Assembly (NCBI RefSeq): GCF_937951745.1
Contig: NZ_CALFBQ010000084.1
Coordinates: forward strand, 1 to 53,363
Reading direction: 5' to 3'
DNA from: an uncultured Chloroflexus sp.
GTDB lineage: Bacteria > Chloroflexota > Chloroflexia > Chloroflexales > Chloroflexaceae
DNA length: 53,363 nt
This document shows positions 8,635-19,235 of the stretch, piece after piece (position 1 is the stretch's first letter; every line of letters starts with the position of its first letter). The notes under the pieces are model-generated. The model had not been told where the DNA came from and made no database searches. It worked only from the letters and a program-made list of their open reading frames with translations. A program made the position numbers and the translations under genes.

Positions 8635-9766
8635 GGCGATGTTGATCAAGATCGGCAATCACTTTCTCAGCAATCTCAAGAGCTGCCCGTGGCCGAGCCG
8701 CCGCCTGCGCGCACTGGCGCATTTCCAACAACATGGTTGGATGGTTGAGCAGATTGAGCACGGCCCGCGGCGTCGATTCGCACATCCGCAATTGGATGCC
8801 GCTGCCGGTGCTGACCACATAATCGGCATTCCATTCCTCGTGGCCGGGGATGGGGTCAATAATCACCATCGGCGTCCCCCGCGCCATCACCTCGCTGACA
8901 ATCAAGCCACCCGCTTTGGTAATCACCACATCGCTCGCCGTAATCAGATCATCGACGTAATCGATAAAACCAAGCACACGCAGATCGACATTCGGGGTCG
9001 AAATAAAATCGCTCAGTGACTCAACCAGCGTGGTATTGCGGCCAGCCACCACCACAAGGGTCGCCTTGAGTTCACTTTGCATTAAGCCGCTGACGATTTG
9101 ACGCACGTGATCATCATCAACCCCACCGCCAAACAAAGTTATAACGGTCGTATCAAGCGGCAAATCACGCCGACTGCGCGCCTCGCAGCAGTCGTTTGGC
9201 TGGGCAAATTGGGGATCGATCGGAATCCCGCTCACCACGATCTGTTGCGGACTGATCCCGCGTTCAATCAGTTGCGCACGGGTCTGATCATCACCGACAA
9301 AATACCCATCAATCTCGGTGTACGTCCAGAAGGTATGAGCCGCATAATCGGTAATCACGCAATAGACCGGCTCGGTCAGGCGTGCGCTACGTTTATAGCC
9401 GACAAGCAGCTCCATCGGCAAGAAGTGAGTACAGATAATCACTTCTGGTTGAAACGCGCGCAGCACCTCTTTGAGACCATTGGTGCCGATGCTTTCAACC
9501 AGTTTACGAATATTGTTCGTAATTTCAGATAAATTCGGATCGGCGTTGGTCTGGGTATAAAAATACCCCCATATCAGCGGCGCCCGGTCGGTCAATTCAA
9601 GGTACGAGCGCGCATAAGCGAGACGGAACAGGCGCGAGGTATGATCAAGCACATCCTCAACCCGCACCTCTCCCGGCTGGCGACGGCTAAACGCAGCGGC
9701 CAACGCTTCGGCTGCGCGTTTGTGGCCTGTGCCCACCGATGCGTGCAAAATCAAGACTCGCGGCAT
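8627..9766 (-). CDS. MGDG-synthase-like lipid glycosyltransferase (GT28), first of pair
   Basis: A 379-residue GT28/MGDG-synthase paralogue. It starts MPRVLILHASVGTGHKRAAEALA with the acceptor-side GTGHKRAA motif at about residues 12-19. The linker reads CVITDYAAHTFWTY, which is the usual conserved region. The donor half has VLGFIDYVDDLITASDVVITKAGG (about residues 268-291) and PIPGHEEWNADYV. GGAGA precedes the ATG. In green non-sulfur phototrophs such enzymes supply mono- and diglycosyldiacylglycerols for photosynthetic membranes. The tandem arrangement suggests one enzyme adds the first sugar and the other a second or a different sugar; this is inference. Confidence 0.85.
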   Translation of the reverse strand: MPRVLILHASVGTGHKRAAEALAAAFSRRQPGEVRVEDVLDHTSRLFRLAYARSYLELTDRAPLIWGYFYTQTNADPNLSEITNNIRKLVESIGTNGLKEVLRAFQPEVIICTHFLPMELLVGYKRSARLTEPVYCVITDYAAHTFWTYTEIDGYFVGDDQTRAQLIERGISPQQIVVSGIPIDPQFAQPNDCCEARSRRDLPLDTTVITLFGGGVDDDHVRQIVSGLMQSELKATLVVVAGRNTTLVESLSDFISTPNVDLRVLGFIDYVDDLITASDVVITKAGGLIVSEVMARGTPMVIIDPIPGHEEWNADYVVSTGSGIQLRMCESTPRAVLNLLNHPTMLLEMRQCAQAAARPRAALEIAEKVIADLDQHRHD

Positions 9767-9871
9767 AACAGTATCTCCGGCGAGGCGCCATCTCGGCGCG
9801 CAGGTAGTTGCTCACTTAACGGTATGGTACCATGTTTCGCCGCTATGTGTGGCGAGGAGCCACACCGTTAG

Positions 9872-9900
9872 TTGACACCCCCGTCGGGGTGTGGTACGAT
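9872..9900 (+). promoter_or_regulatory. Promoter of the pyr operon
   Basis: A perfect sigma-70-type -35 TTGACA (9872-9877) is separated by 17 bases from the -10 TACGAT (9895-9900). It is the best housekeeping promoter in the window and sits directly before the PyrR-binding leader. Confidence 0.85.
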
Positions 9901-9916
9901 GCCACTACCTTTAATA

Positions 9917-11529
<1,613 letters not shown>

Positions 11530-11539
11530 GGGGGATACA

Positions 11540-13000
11540 ATGCGGTATCTGATCAAAAATGGCACGATTATCGATCCGGCTAACCGGGTGGCGACGATCG
11601 GCGATATTCTGGTTGCAAACGGCAAAGTGGAGCGTTTGTACGATCTCGCCGACTTACATAGCGAACGCGAGCCGCTCGGGCCTGATGTGGAAGTGATTAA
11701 TGCGCGCGGCTGCGTAGTGGCACCGGGGTTTACCGACCTCCACACCCATCTGCGCCAACCGGGTGAAGAGCACAAAGAGACGATTGCCAGCGCCAGCGCC
11801 GCGGCAGCGGTCGGGGGGTTCACCACTCTCTGCGCGCGCCCAACGACGCGCCCCATACCCGACAATGCCGCCGCGATCCGGCAGTTGCGCGAATTGGCTG
11901 ACAGTTATGGCAGCGTGCGGATCGATCTGATCGGCGCGTTGACGCTGGGCAACGAGGGGCGCGCATTGAGCGAGATGCGTGAACTGGCGGAAGCCGGCTG
12001 CATCGCCTTCAGTGATGGCGGGCGCACGATTACCGATGCGGCGCTGATGCGCAATGCGATGGCTTACGCGGCGGCCTTGGGATTGCCAGTGATGGTGAGC
12101 TGCCAAGATCCGCATCTCGCTGCTGGCGGCGTCGCTCACGAGGGTGCGGTGAGCATCCGGCTGGGGCTGCCCGGCATCCCCGCTGCCGCTGAAGAGGCGA
12201 TTGTCGCCCGCGATATTGCACTGGCTGAAGCAACTGGCGCGCATCTGCACATCAGCCGGGTTAGCACTACCGGCAGCGTGGCGCTCATCCGCACTGCCCG
12301 CGCGCGTGGCGTGCGGGTGACCGCCGAAGTGACGCCACACCACCTGACCCTCACCGACCGCTGGCTGCTCGGCTGGCTGGAAGAGCGCCACGAAATCGAG
12401 ATGGGCCGGCCCGGCGCGCATCCCGATCTCAGCCTGCCGTCGTGGCTCAATCCAGCTTTGCTGCCGCCATACGATAGTTCGACCCGCGTTGACCCGCCGC
12501 TGCGCAATATCGAACACGTCGAGGCGTTGATTGAAGGGTTGCGCGACGGTGTCATTGATGCCATTGCCGTTGACCACGCGCCGCACGCGCTGGTCGATCG
12601 CGACTGCGAATACGGTATTGCGCCACCCGGTATCAGCGGGCTTGAGACGGCGTTGGCGTTGGCGTTAACTCTTGTGCATCGTGGCGAGATGGACATTGTC
12701 AATCTGATTGCCAAATTGACCGAAGGGCCAGCGCAGGTCCTTAATCGATCACCTGCCAATTTACGCCCCGGCGCAACTGCCGATATTGTTATCTTCGATC
12801 CTGAACGTAGTTGGGTTGTCGATCCCGATCACTTTGTTTCGTATGGACGGAACACGCCATTGCGTGGCCAGCGGCTCAAAGGACAAGTGATGTTAACGAT
12901 GGCCGCCGGTAAGATTGTCTTCCGCCGTGACGATTTTGGCCGACAGGCCCAAGCAGCACCACAACCATCACGGTTAGAAGGCATTTTGGAGACGGAGTAA
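11540..13000 (+). CDS. pyrC: Dihydroorotase, amidohydrolase superfamily
   Basis: A 486-residue type I dihydroorotase that cyclises carbamoyl aspartate. The metal-binding DLHTHLRQPGEEHKE signature is at about residues 66-80 and the second signature AIAVDHAPHA near residue 344. In the first-metal region the third histidine is in HLHISRVST. It is somewhat longer than the usual 430-residue enzyme because of an insertion (LLGWLEERHEIEMGRPG, about residues 275-291) before the PPLRN segment. Metal-site histidines all appear present, so it should be active and is not a degenerate PyrC-prime. AAGGGGG sets the start 10 bases after pyrB. A hairpin terminator follows. Confidence 0.93.
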   Translation: MRYLIKNGTIIDPANRVATIGDILVANGKVERLYDLADLHSEREPLGPDVEVINARGCVVAPGFTDLHTHLRQPGEEHKETIASASAAAAVGGFTTLCARPTTRPIPDNAAAIRQLRELADSYGSVRIDLIGALTLGNEGRALSEMRELAEAGCIAFSDGGRTITDAALMRNAMAYAAALGLPVMVSCQDPHLAAGGVAHEGAVSIRLGLPGIPAAAEEAIVARDIALAEATGAHLHISRVSTTGSVALIRTARARGVRVTAEVTPHHLTLTDRWLLGWLEERHEIEMGRPGAHPDLSLPSWLNPALLPPYDSSTRVDPPLRNIEHVEALIEGLRDGVIDAIAVDHAPHALVDRDCEYGIAPPGISGLETALALALTLVHRGEMDIVNLIAKLTEGPAQVLNRSPANLRPGATADIVIFDPERSWVVDPDHFVSYGRNTPLRGQRLKGQVMLTMAAGKIVFRRDDFGRQAQAAPQPSRLEGILETE

Positions 13001-13034
13001 CCAGTAAACCCTGCGATACTACGAGAGCATGAAC

Positions 13035-13068
13035 GACGCCGCTGGTTTGCAGCGGCGTCACGTTTTCT
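13035..13068 (+). terminator. Terminator of the pyr operon
   Basis: GACGCCGCTG (13035-13044) pairs perfectly with CAGCGGCGTC (13050-13059) around GTTTG and is followed by ACGTTTTCT. It lies 34 bases after the pyrC stop. Confidence 0.8.
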
Positions 13069-13184
13069 CGGTCAAAACCACCGTACCTATCGTCTCGTCT
13101 CACGGTGTTGGAAAAATGTTTCATGGTAAGATGCTCGTAGCGAACCTACACGTGACACACCTATAGCTACCAGTTGGAGGGGCT

Positions 13185-13844
13185 ATGAGTAATCCGATCA
13201 CGATTCTAATTGCTGATGATCATACGATGTTCCGGCAAGGGCTGCGCGAAATCCTTGAGCGTAAAGGCGGCTTTCAAGTGGTAGCCGAAGTGCGCGATGG
13301 CGTAGCCGCGGTCGAGGCAGCCAAAACGACCAAACCCGATATTGCCTTGCTCGATGTTTCGATGCCAGTGATGACGGGGATCGAAGCGGCACGCCAGATC
13401 GCACAGGTAAGCCCAAATACCCGCTGTGTCGTCCTGACGATGCACCGCGATGAGCAGACCGTACTCGAAGCGTTGCGCGCCGGAGCCAACGCGTATCTGC
13501 TGAAAGACGCGGATGCCAACGAATTGATCGAAGCCATTCATGTTGTCTACCGCGGAGAAGCAGCCTTGGCCGGCAGCGCCGCCGCGCGCGTGCTTGATCT
13601 GCTGCGGCGCAATGACAACGCGCCGGCGCTCAACGAAGTGTTGACGCCGCGCGAACGCGATATTCTCGCGCTTGTGGCTCAAGGCGACGATAACCGCGCC
13701 ATCGCGCTTAAGTTGAGCTTGGCTGAAAAGACGGTTGGCAATCGCCTGAGCGAAATCTTCCAGAAGTTGGGGGTGAGTAATCGCACCCAAGCGGCGATCG
13801 TGGCGGTGCAACGCGGGCTGGTACCGCCGCCGGAGTTGCGGTAG
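13185..13844 (+). CDS. NarL/FixJ-type response regulator
   Basis: A 219-residue two-domain regulator. The receiver (residues 1-120) has the acidic pair ADDHT, phosphoacceptor Asp in ALLDVSMPVMTG (about residue 56), switch Thr in VVLTMHRDE and the Lys in YLLKDADANE. The C-terminal LuxR-type helix-turn-helix starts LTPRERDILALVAQGDDN and ends GVSNRTQAAIVAVQRG. GGAGGGG precedes the ATG. No histidine kinase is adjacent, so its partner is encoded elsewhere. The ATG follows a 110-base spacer after the pyr terminator. Confidence 0.93.
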   Translation: MSNPITILIADDHTMFRQGLREILERKGGFQVVAEVRDGVAAVEAAKTTKPDIALLDVSMPVMTGIEAARQIAQVSPNTRCVVLTMHRDEQTVLEALRAGANAYLLKDADANELIEAIHVVYRGEAALAGSAAARVLDLLRRNDNAPALNEVLTPRERDILALVAQGDDNRAIALKLSLAEKTVGNRLSEIFQKLGVSNRTQAAIVAVQRGLVPPPELR

Positions 13845-14169
13845 GGTTGCATTCCCCGCCTTCGGCCCTCAGATTGCAGGCGGCACGGCAAAAAGTGACG
13901 CATCAATCGCTAGCCGCGTTGCATTCCCTGCTGCTTCGACCCTCAGATTGCAGGAGCGGAACGCAGCAACGCGCTGCTTTTGCACAAGCGGGAGGGGGTG
14001 AGGGTGCAATCTGCCGTGTCTCCCGACCCTACAGGGCCGGGCTAAGGTTACGAAGCCCGCTGCGCGGGCTGGGGATAGGGGCGAGAATGTACCCGCACTT
14101 CCCAAAGTTATCTATCGGCGAGGATTTCATTTCATAGACTGGTTGGATTTCACACTAGATTGAGGAATC
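13845..14169. repeat. Repeat-filled spacer: direct repeat and dual-hairpin element
   Basis: Two near-identical segments, GTTGCATTCCC...CTTCG.CCCTCAGATTGCAGG, occur at about 13846-13880 and 13917-13951. At 14025-14070 follows a copy of the dispersed element: AGGGCCGGGCT, about ten bases, then AGCCCGC-TGC-GCGGGCT. No gene is visible. Confidence 0.7.
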
Positions 14170-15129
14170 GTGCTGACACTTACCGGCATACACCACGTGA
14201 CTGCCATTTCTGCCGATATCCGGCGCAACTATGACGTTTATACCCGTGTGCTGGGGATGCGGCTGGTGAAGCGCACCGTTAACCAAGATGACACGCGCGC
14301 CTATCATTTGTTCTACGCCGATGGGGCCGGCACACCCGGCAGTGACTTGACCTTCTTCGACTGGCCGCTGCCGCGTGAGCGGCGGGGGACAAACAGTATC
14401 ACCCGCACGATGCTGCGCGTCAACGGCGCAGCGAGTTTGGTATGGTGGACTGAGCGATTGCGCGCCGAAGGGGTGAAAACCGGTGATATTATCGAGCGCA
14501 ATGGCAGATTAACGCTCGATCTGGAAGACCCGGAAGGGCAACGGCTATCGCTCGTCGATGACGGCGGAACGGGTACGTTTGTGCCGTGGGAGCAGAGTTC
14601 GGTGCCGCCTGAATATCAGATTCGCGGGTTAGGGCCGGTGATACTCAGCGTGGCGAGCCTCGACCTCACTGACACTATGCTGCGCATGGTGCTGAGCATG
14701 CAACCGCAGCGCACCTATCCGCATCCCGACTTCCCCGACGACGCGGTGCATGTCTATACAATGGGCAACGGCGGGCCAGCGGCAGAAGTTCACGTCGTCG
14801 CCCAACCTCACTTGCCACCTGCACAAGCAGGAGCCGGCGGCGTTCATCACGTCGCTTTCCGGGTACCGACCTTTGCTGAGCATACGGCGTGGGCGCAGCG
14901 GCTGCGCGAATTGGGCATTCCCAACAGCGGCATCGTCGATCGCTACTACTTCCGCAGCCTGTACGTTCGCGAATCGAACGGCATCCTCTTTGAGCTGGCC
15001 ACCGACGAACCGGGCTTTGCGGTTGATGAACCAGTAGCAGCGCTCGGTGAACGGTTAGCATTGCCGCCATTCCTCGAACCGCACCGGCCAGCGATTGAAG
15101 CTGGATTAAAACCATTGGTCGCAAACTGA
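14170..15129 (+). CDS. Glyoxalase-fold dioxygenase family protein (ring-cleavage type)
   Basis: A 319-residue protein of two vicinal-oxygen-chelate modules. The first begins [27 protein letters not shown] (residues 3-29) with the metal histidine in IHHVT. The second begins near residue 153 ([11 protein letters not shown]) and carries [11 protein letters not shown] with its metal histidine, and [10 protein letters not shown] with the metal glutamate. This layout matches the MhqO/ring-cleaving dioxygenase group, which attacks hydroquinone-type or other aromatic substrates with Fe(II). The actual substrate is unknown. The start codon is GTG at 14170, with GAGGA upstream. A terminator follows. 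Confidence 0.85.
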   Translation: MLTLTGIHHVTAISADIRRNYDVYTRVLGMRLVKRTVNQDDTRAYHLFYADGAGTPGSDLTFFDWPLPRERRGTNSITRTMLRVNGAASLVWWTERLRAEGVKTGDIIERNGRLTLDLEDPEGQRLSLVDDGGTGTFVPWEQSSVPPEYQIRGLGPVILSVASLDLTDTMLRMVLSMQPQRTYPHPDFPDDAVHVYTMGNGGPAAEVHVVAQPHLPPAQAGAGGVHHVAFRVPTFAEHTAWAQRLRELGIPNSGIVDRYYFRSLYVRESNGILFELATDEPGFAVDEPVAALGERLALPPFLEPHRPAIEAGLKPLVAN

Positions 15130-15170
15130 TAAACGCCACAACTGGGAACTTCTCCCCATCACGATGGGAA

Positions 15171-15194
15171 GACGGCCCCTTGGCCGCCTTTTTG
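15171..15194 (+). terminator. Terminator of the dioxygenase gene
   Basis: CGGCC (15173-15177), loop of four, GGCCG (15182-15186), then CCTTTTT. It lies 42 bases after the stop. Confidence 0.75.
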
Positions 15195-15208
15195 CTTATC
15201 GGTATACT
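15180..15208 (+). promoter_or_regulatory. Probable htpX promoter embedded in the preceding terminator
   Basis: TTGGCC (15180-15185), 17 bases, then TATACT (15203-15208). The -35 lies in the 3' arm of the upstream terminator, so the two signals share sequence. Confidence 0.5.
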
Positions 15209-15255
15209 AACGATGCAATCGCAAGCATTTTGCTCATCATTGTGGAGGATGCCAC

Positions 15256-16149
15256 ATGACGATATTTGTAAATAGCTTGAAAACGGTTGGTCTGCTTGGC
15301 CTGCTCACTGGCCTCTTTATTGTGATCGGCGGCGCAGTTGGCGGCCAGCTCGGCATGATCATCGCCTTCGTTTTGGCCATTGTGATGAATATGGGCGCGT
15401 GGTGGTTTTCCGACAAACTTGCGCTGAAGATGAGCGGCGCGCAAGAGGTCTCACCAAGTGAAGCGCCCGAATTGCATGCAATGGTTGAAGAATTGTCGCG
15501 CCGGGCGGGCATTCCCAAGCCGCGGGTATACATCATCGACACTGATGCACCCAACGCTTTTGCTACCGGACGCGACCCTGAGCACGGCGCAGTGGCAGTG
15601 ACCACTGGCATTGCCCGCCTGCTCACTCGCGAAGAGCTTGCCGGCGTGATTGCACACGAGCTGGCGCACATCAAGCATCGCGACACGCTGATCTCATCAA
15701 TTGCGGCGACGATCGCTGGCGCAATTGGCATGTTGGCCGATATGGTGATGTGGGGAATGATTTTTGCCGGTCTTGGCGGTAGTGATGAGGAAGAAGGTGG
15801 TGGCATCGCGGGCTTGGTGGGAGGTGTGCTCACTGCGATGCTAGCCCCAATCATGGCTCTGATTATTCAGATGGCAATCTCGCGCTCGCGTGAGTACATG
15901 GCTGATGCTGGCGGCGCGCAAATCCTTGGCAATCCGTTACCACTAGCAAGCGCGCTTGAGAAGATCGAGTGGGCGGCTAGCCGGATGCCGATGGAGGAAG
16001 CTCGCCCAGCGACTGCACACCTGTACATCGTCAATCCGATACTGGGCGGGCTGGCCGGTCTCTTCCGTACCCACCCAGAGACGCACAAACGGATCTCGCG
16101 TCTGCGCGCGATGGCCAATCGTAGTGGCAACCCTGCGCTTATGGCCTAA
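15256..16149 (+). CDS. htpX: Membrane metalloprotease HtpX (M48B)
   Basis: A 297-residue zinc protease that degrades misfolded membrane proteins. Two hydrophobic N-terminal helices (residues 8-27 and 30-50) are followed by the zinc motif VIAHELAHIKHRD (HExxH about residue 135). Two more hydrophobic segments follow (about 150-180 and 190-215), and then SREYMADAGGA, whose Glu is the third zinc ligand. GGAGG precedes the ATG. The length and order are those of typical HtpX. A perfect hairpin terminator follows at 16200. Confidence 0.95.
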   Translation: MTIFVNSLKTVGLLGLLTGLFIVIGGAVGGQLGMIIAFVLAIVMNMGAWWFSDKLALKMSGAQEVSPSEAPELHAMVEELSRRAGIPKPRVYIIDTDAPNAFATGRDPEHGAVAVTTGIARLLTREELAGVIAHELAHIKHRDTLISSIAATIAGAIGMLADMVMWGMIFAGLGGSDEEEGGGIAGLVGGVLTAMLAPIMALIIQMAISRSREYMADAGGAQILGNPLPLASALEKIEWAASRMPMEEARPATAHLYIVNPILGGLAGLFRTHPETHKRISRLRAMANRSGNPALMA

Positions 16150-16199
16150 TCAGCTCTCACGTAGCGCGTTACTATAGATTTCCTCCTTCCCCCTTTCAG

Positions 16200-16233
16200 C
16201 AGGCGTCGCTCAATGGTGAGCGGCGCCTGTTTT
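16200..16233 (+). terminator. htpX terminator
   Basis: CAGGCGTCGCTCA (16200-16212), loop ATGG, TGAGCGGCGCCTG (16217-16229), then TTTT. The stem has one T-G wobble. TACAAT at 16238-16243, directly after it, is a plausible -10 for the next gene. Confidence 0.85.
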
Positions 16234-16339
16234 GCGGTACAATGCTGGCAATAGGCGTTAGACAGTCGTGTTTCACCAACCAACGATGATCAACATTAGC
16301 ACAGTGCGATTATCTCTAACCAAACATAGCAGACTTCTT

Positions 16340-18355
16340 ATGAAACAACTCCTCCTTATCATCAGCATGTTTGCCGTACTAGTCGGCTGCATGCTGCCGG
16401 TCGAGAAACCGCCAGAGTACGTTTTGCCCACAGCTACGCCACTCGCCAGCTCAGGCTCAACCAATGCCCCACCCCGATCACCAACACCAATCACGACAGA
16501 GATACCCGAATCGAACAGTGAGATTGATGAGATCGCGCTGATTGATGCCGCTGCTCGCCTGCCGCGTGATCAGATCGAACTCGCTCGCCAACTAGGCACA
16601 TGCCGCCCAGCGCCAGACGAATGCCCTGACGTTGCCCGTACTACACCGCTTGAGGTGCAAGTTGGCGAGCAGCAAACCTTCTTTGTGACCGACTTTGGCA
16701 CCAATACACAGTATGAAATCACGGCCGAGCTGCGCTATGCCGGGCCGGTAGTGCTCATGTATGTGGAAACCGGCGTTCCTTACAATCAGCGAGATTTAGA
16801 GCGCGCAGCGCGTATCTTTGAGCAAGAGATTTACCCGCGCACTCGCGAAATTTTTGGCAGTGAAGCGCAACCCGGTGTTGATGGCGATAACCGGATCACA
16901 ATTCTCAATGCTGTCGAGCGCAGCCGCCAAATCCTCGGCTACTACTCGTCGAGCGACTCGCTAACACGCCAAGTCAATCGCTACAGCAATGAGCGCGAGA
17001 TGTTCTTTATGAACATCGAACTCATGCCGTTCGACAGTGATACCTACCTTGACGTGCTGGCTCACGAATTTCAGCACATGATTCACCAGAACGAACAAGC
17101 GAGCAGCGCGCTCTGGCTGAACGAAGGCATGTCGCAATTAGCCGAAGATCTCAACGGCTTTCAGAGTGATGGTTTCATTCCACTGTACCTACGCAATACC
17201 GACATTCAACTGACGGGATGGGGCTTTGCGCCGGGCCAATCAGGAGTGCATTACGGTGCAGCCCATCTTTTTATGCGCTACATCTACGCCCAATACGCCG
17301 GCAAAGACCAACTGCGGCCACTCATCCGCGCAAACGCGGGGAACAACCTCGAAGCATTCGTCGAACTTGCCGCGCGCACCCGACCTGACATTACCCATTT
17401 TCGCCAGATTATGGCCGATTGGGCGGTTGCCAATCTGATCAATAACCCCAAGGTAGGTGATGGACGTTACACCTACGATACCGGCACCGAATTGAGCAAT
17501 TTGTTGCCGCGCACTGTACGCCCAGACGTAATAGACAACCGCCACAGCGACGACATCGTGCAGTTTGGGGTTGATTATCTATCGTTGCCACGCAATACAC
17601 GCACCGTCACCTTCCGCGGCGACACCACCGTGCGGATCGCCGGACAGATGCCACGCGGACGCTATGCATGGTGGAGCAACCGCAGCGACGATAGCATTGC
17701 AACGCTCACGCGCAAGATCGATCTGCGCGGCGTCAGTTCGGCCACACTCATCTTCGACACGTGGTTCGAGATCGAAGACGATTATGACTACGCTTTCGTC
17801 ACCGTCTCAACCGATGGTGGTCGAACATGGGAGACTCTACCCGGCAAATGGACAACCGACTATGACCCACAGGGGGTGAATTACGGCCACGGGTTAACCG
17901 GGGTGTCGGGTAGACCAGAGGCAAACATAGAAGATGGCCTGCGCGGGCGCTGGGTGAGCGAGCAGATGGATCTGACGCCATTTGCCGGGCAAGAGGTATT
18001 GCTGCGCTTTTGGTCGATCAATGATCAAGGGGTGCATGCGCCGGGGATTATGATTGACAACATCGCCATTCCTGAAATCGGCTTCCGCGATGATGTAGAA
18101 AGCGGGACGGGCGATTGGGAAGCTGCTGGCTTTGTGCGGATTGACGGCGATCTGCCGCAGCAGTGGGAATTACGGCTGGTGCGCACGGCGGCCAATGGCC
18201 AGATCACCGTCGAGGCGTTGGAAGTCAATGCTGATGGCGTCGCGACGGCAACGTTGAACAACGGCGAGCGGGGGGTATTGGTCGTGATTGCGGTCACACC
18301 GCATACCGGTGAACGGGCGCGGTACGAGGTGATCTGCAGCGACACCGGGGCATAG
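16340..18355 (+). CDS. Exported lipoprotein with HExxH metallopeptidase domain
   Basis: A 671-residue secreted protein. The N-terminus MKQLLLIISMFAVLVGC is a lipoprotein signal with lipobox LVGC (Cys 17). A Ser/Thr/Pro-rich linker follows to about residue 60. The peptidase core has VLAHEFQHMIHQNE (HExxH about residue 241) and, 17 residues on, LWLNEGMSQLAED, giving the gluzincin-type Glu ligand. This resembles M30/M6-like extracellular peptidases. After about residue 440, a beta-rich region (ATLIFDTWFEIEDDYDYAFV, TVSTDGGRTWE) looks like the carbohydrate- or protein-binding domain of immune-inhibitor-A-type proteases. The start at 16340 is chosen because it opens the signal peptide; an upstream ATG at 16268 would bury it. 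The family name is tentative. Confidence 0.78.
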   Translation: MKQLLLIISMFAVLVGCMLPVEKPPEYVLPTATPLASSGSTNAPPRSPTPITTEIPESNSEIDEIALIDAAARLPRDQIELARQLGTCRPAPDECPDVARTTPLEVQVGEQQTFFVTDFGTNTQYEITAELRYAGPVVLMYVETGVPYNQRDLERAARIFEQEIYPRTREIFGSEAQPGVDGDNRITILNAVERSRQILGYYSSSDSLTRQVNRYSNEREMFFMNIELMPFDSDTYLDVLAHEFQHMIHQNEQASSALWLNEGMSQLAEDLNGFQSDGFIPLYLRNTDIQLTGWGFAPGQSGVHYGAAHLFMRYIYAQYAGKDQLRPLIRANAGNNLEAFVELAARTRPDITHFRQIMADWAVANLINNPKVGDGRYTYDTGTELSNLLPRTVRPDVIDNRHSDDIVQFGVDYLSLPRNTRTVTFRGDTTVRIAGQMPRGRYAWWSNRSDDSIATLTRKIDLRGVSSATLIFDTWFEIEDDYDYAFVTVSTDGGRTWETLPGKWTTDYDPQGVNYGHGLTGVSGRPEANIEDGLRGRWVSEQMDLTPFAGQEVLLRFWSINDQGVHAPGIMIDNIAIPEIGFRDDVESGTGDWEAAGFVRIDGDLPQQWELRLVRTAANGQITVEALEVNADGVATATLNNGERGVLVVIAVTPHTGERARYEVICSDTGA

Positions 18356-18383
18356 CGTGCTATGCCTTTCCGAGAGGCTACAG

Positions 18384-19196
18384 GTGAGATTTCCACTTAG
18401 CATGCGCTGGCTGCTAGCCGCCATCGTCTTGATCGTCGCAGCGGCGGTGATCATTGTTAGCCGTGCCCATCAGCCACGCCGCCTTGCCCCTCTGGTCGCT
18501 GAGTTCAGCGGGGGCGGCGCGACGCTGGCGCTCAGAAGGGCGCTGCTGCCAGCACAGACTGATATGCTGCGGATCAGCGTTGCGCCGCTGGCGCTGCCGG
18601 CCAGCGCCAGCCTCGACGCAATCACTGCCGAGCTATCCACTGCACTCGCCTACGTCAGCGCACGCACTGCCACGACCCTTTCCGAGCCAATAACGATCAC
18701 GATTAACACCGAAGCGAATTGCACGTTGCACGGCGTAGCCTACACGCAGAATCGCGAAGTACAAGTCTTTACCTGTGCCGCCATTCCATCTGACCGCGTC
18801 GTTGCCATTCTAGCGCACGAACTTGTCCACCAATTAGCCCACGACTACTACGGTGATGCGCATCTCAACAGTGACCCGATCGTACTCGAAGGCTGGGCAA
18901 CGTGGGGCGCAGGACACTACTGGCTGAGCCGGCACGCCACCTTCCGCGACTTCCTTGGCGGGGAAGCGCCGCTGCCATTGGCAGCCAACCATCTCGGCCG
19001 GCCCGTCGCCGAAATGAACACCCTCTACTACCAGTGGGCCAGCTTCGTCGAATATCTGCTGGTCACGTATGGCCGCGAGGCCTTCGACCGGCTTTACCGC
19101 AGCGGCAATAGCACACCCGGCAGCGCCGATTATCAAGGCGTCTATGGGGTTGATTTAGCAACCCTTGAAGCCGCTTGGCAGGAGTGGTTACGGTAG
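18384..19196 (+). CDS. Membrane-anchored HExxH peptidase-like protein
   Basis: A 270-residue protein with one N-terminal membrane helix (about residues 7-27, LLAAIVLIVAAAVIIV). The rest is extracytoplasmic. It carries ILAHELVHQLAHDYY (HExxH about residue 143) and, further on, DPIVLEGWATWGAGHYW, whose Glu is a plausible third zinc ligand, as in the peptidase-MA fold. The start is GTG 18384 with GAGAGG six bases upstream; ATG 18402 is an alternative. It lies 28 bases after the larger metallopeptidase lipoprotein, so both are probably co-expressed at the cell surface. Substrate unknown. Confidence 0.75.
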   Translation: MRFPLSMRWLLAAIVLIVAAAVIIVSRAHQPRRLAPLVAEFSGGGATLALRRALLPAQTDMLRISVAPLALPASASLDAITAELSTALAYVSARTATTLSEPITITINTEANCTLHGVAYTQNREVQVFTCAAIPSDRVVAILAHELVHQLAHDYYGDAHLNSDPIVLEGWATWGAGHYWLSRHATFRDFLGGEAPLPLAANHLGRPVAEMNTLYYQWASFVEYLLVTYGREAFDRLYRSGNSTPGSADYQGVYGVDLATLEAAWQEWLR

Positions 19197-19200
19197 CGAC

Positions 19201-19230
19201 AAGCGGGGCACGTCATACCTTGCCCCGCTT
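19201..19230. terminator. Bidirectional terminator between convergent genes
   Basis: AAGCGGGGCA (19201-19210) pairs perfectly with TGCCCCGCTT (19221-19230). It sits between the stops of the peptidase (plus) and malic enzyme (minus) genes and can serve both. No long T-run is present. Confidence 0.65.
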
Positions 19231-19235
19231 CAATG

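Noticed and set aside
11654-12586. 310-codon minus-strand frame opposite pyrC
   Set aside because: Antisense shadow of dihydroorotase; no start signal and no domain.
13846-13951. Two similar segments as a CRISPR array
   Set aside because: Only two units, with mismatches and no spacer-like regularity or cas genes.
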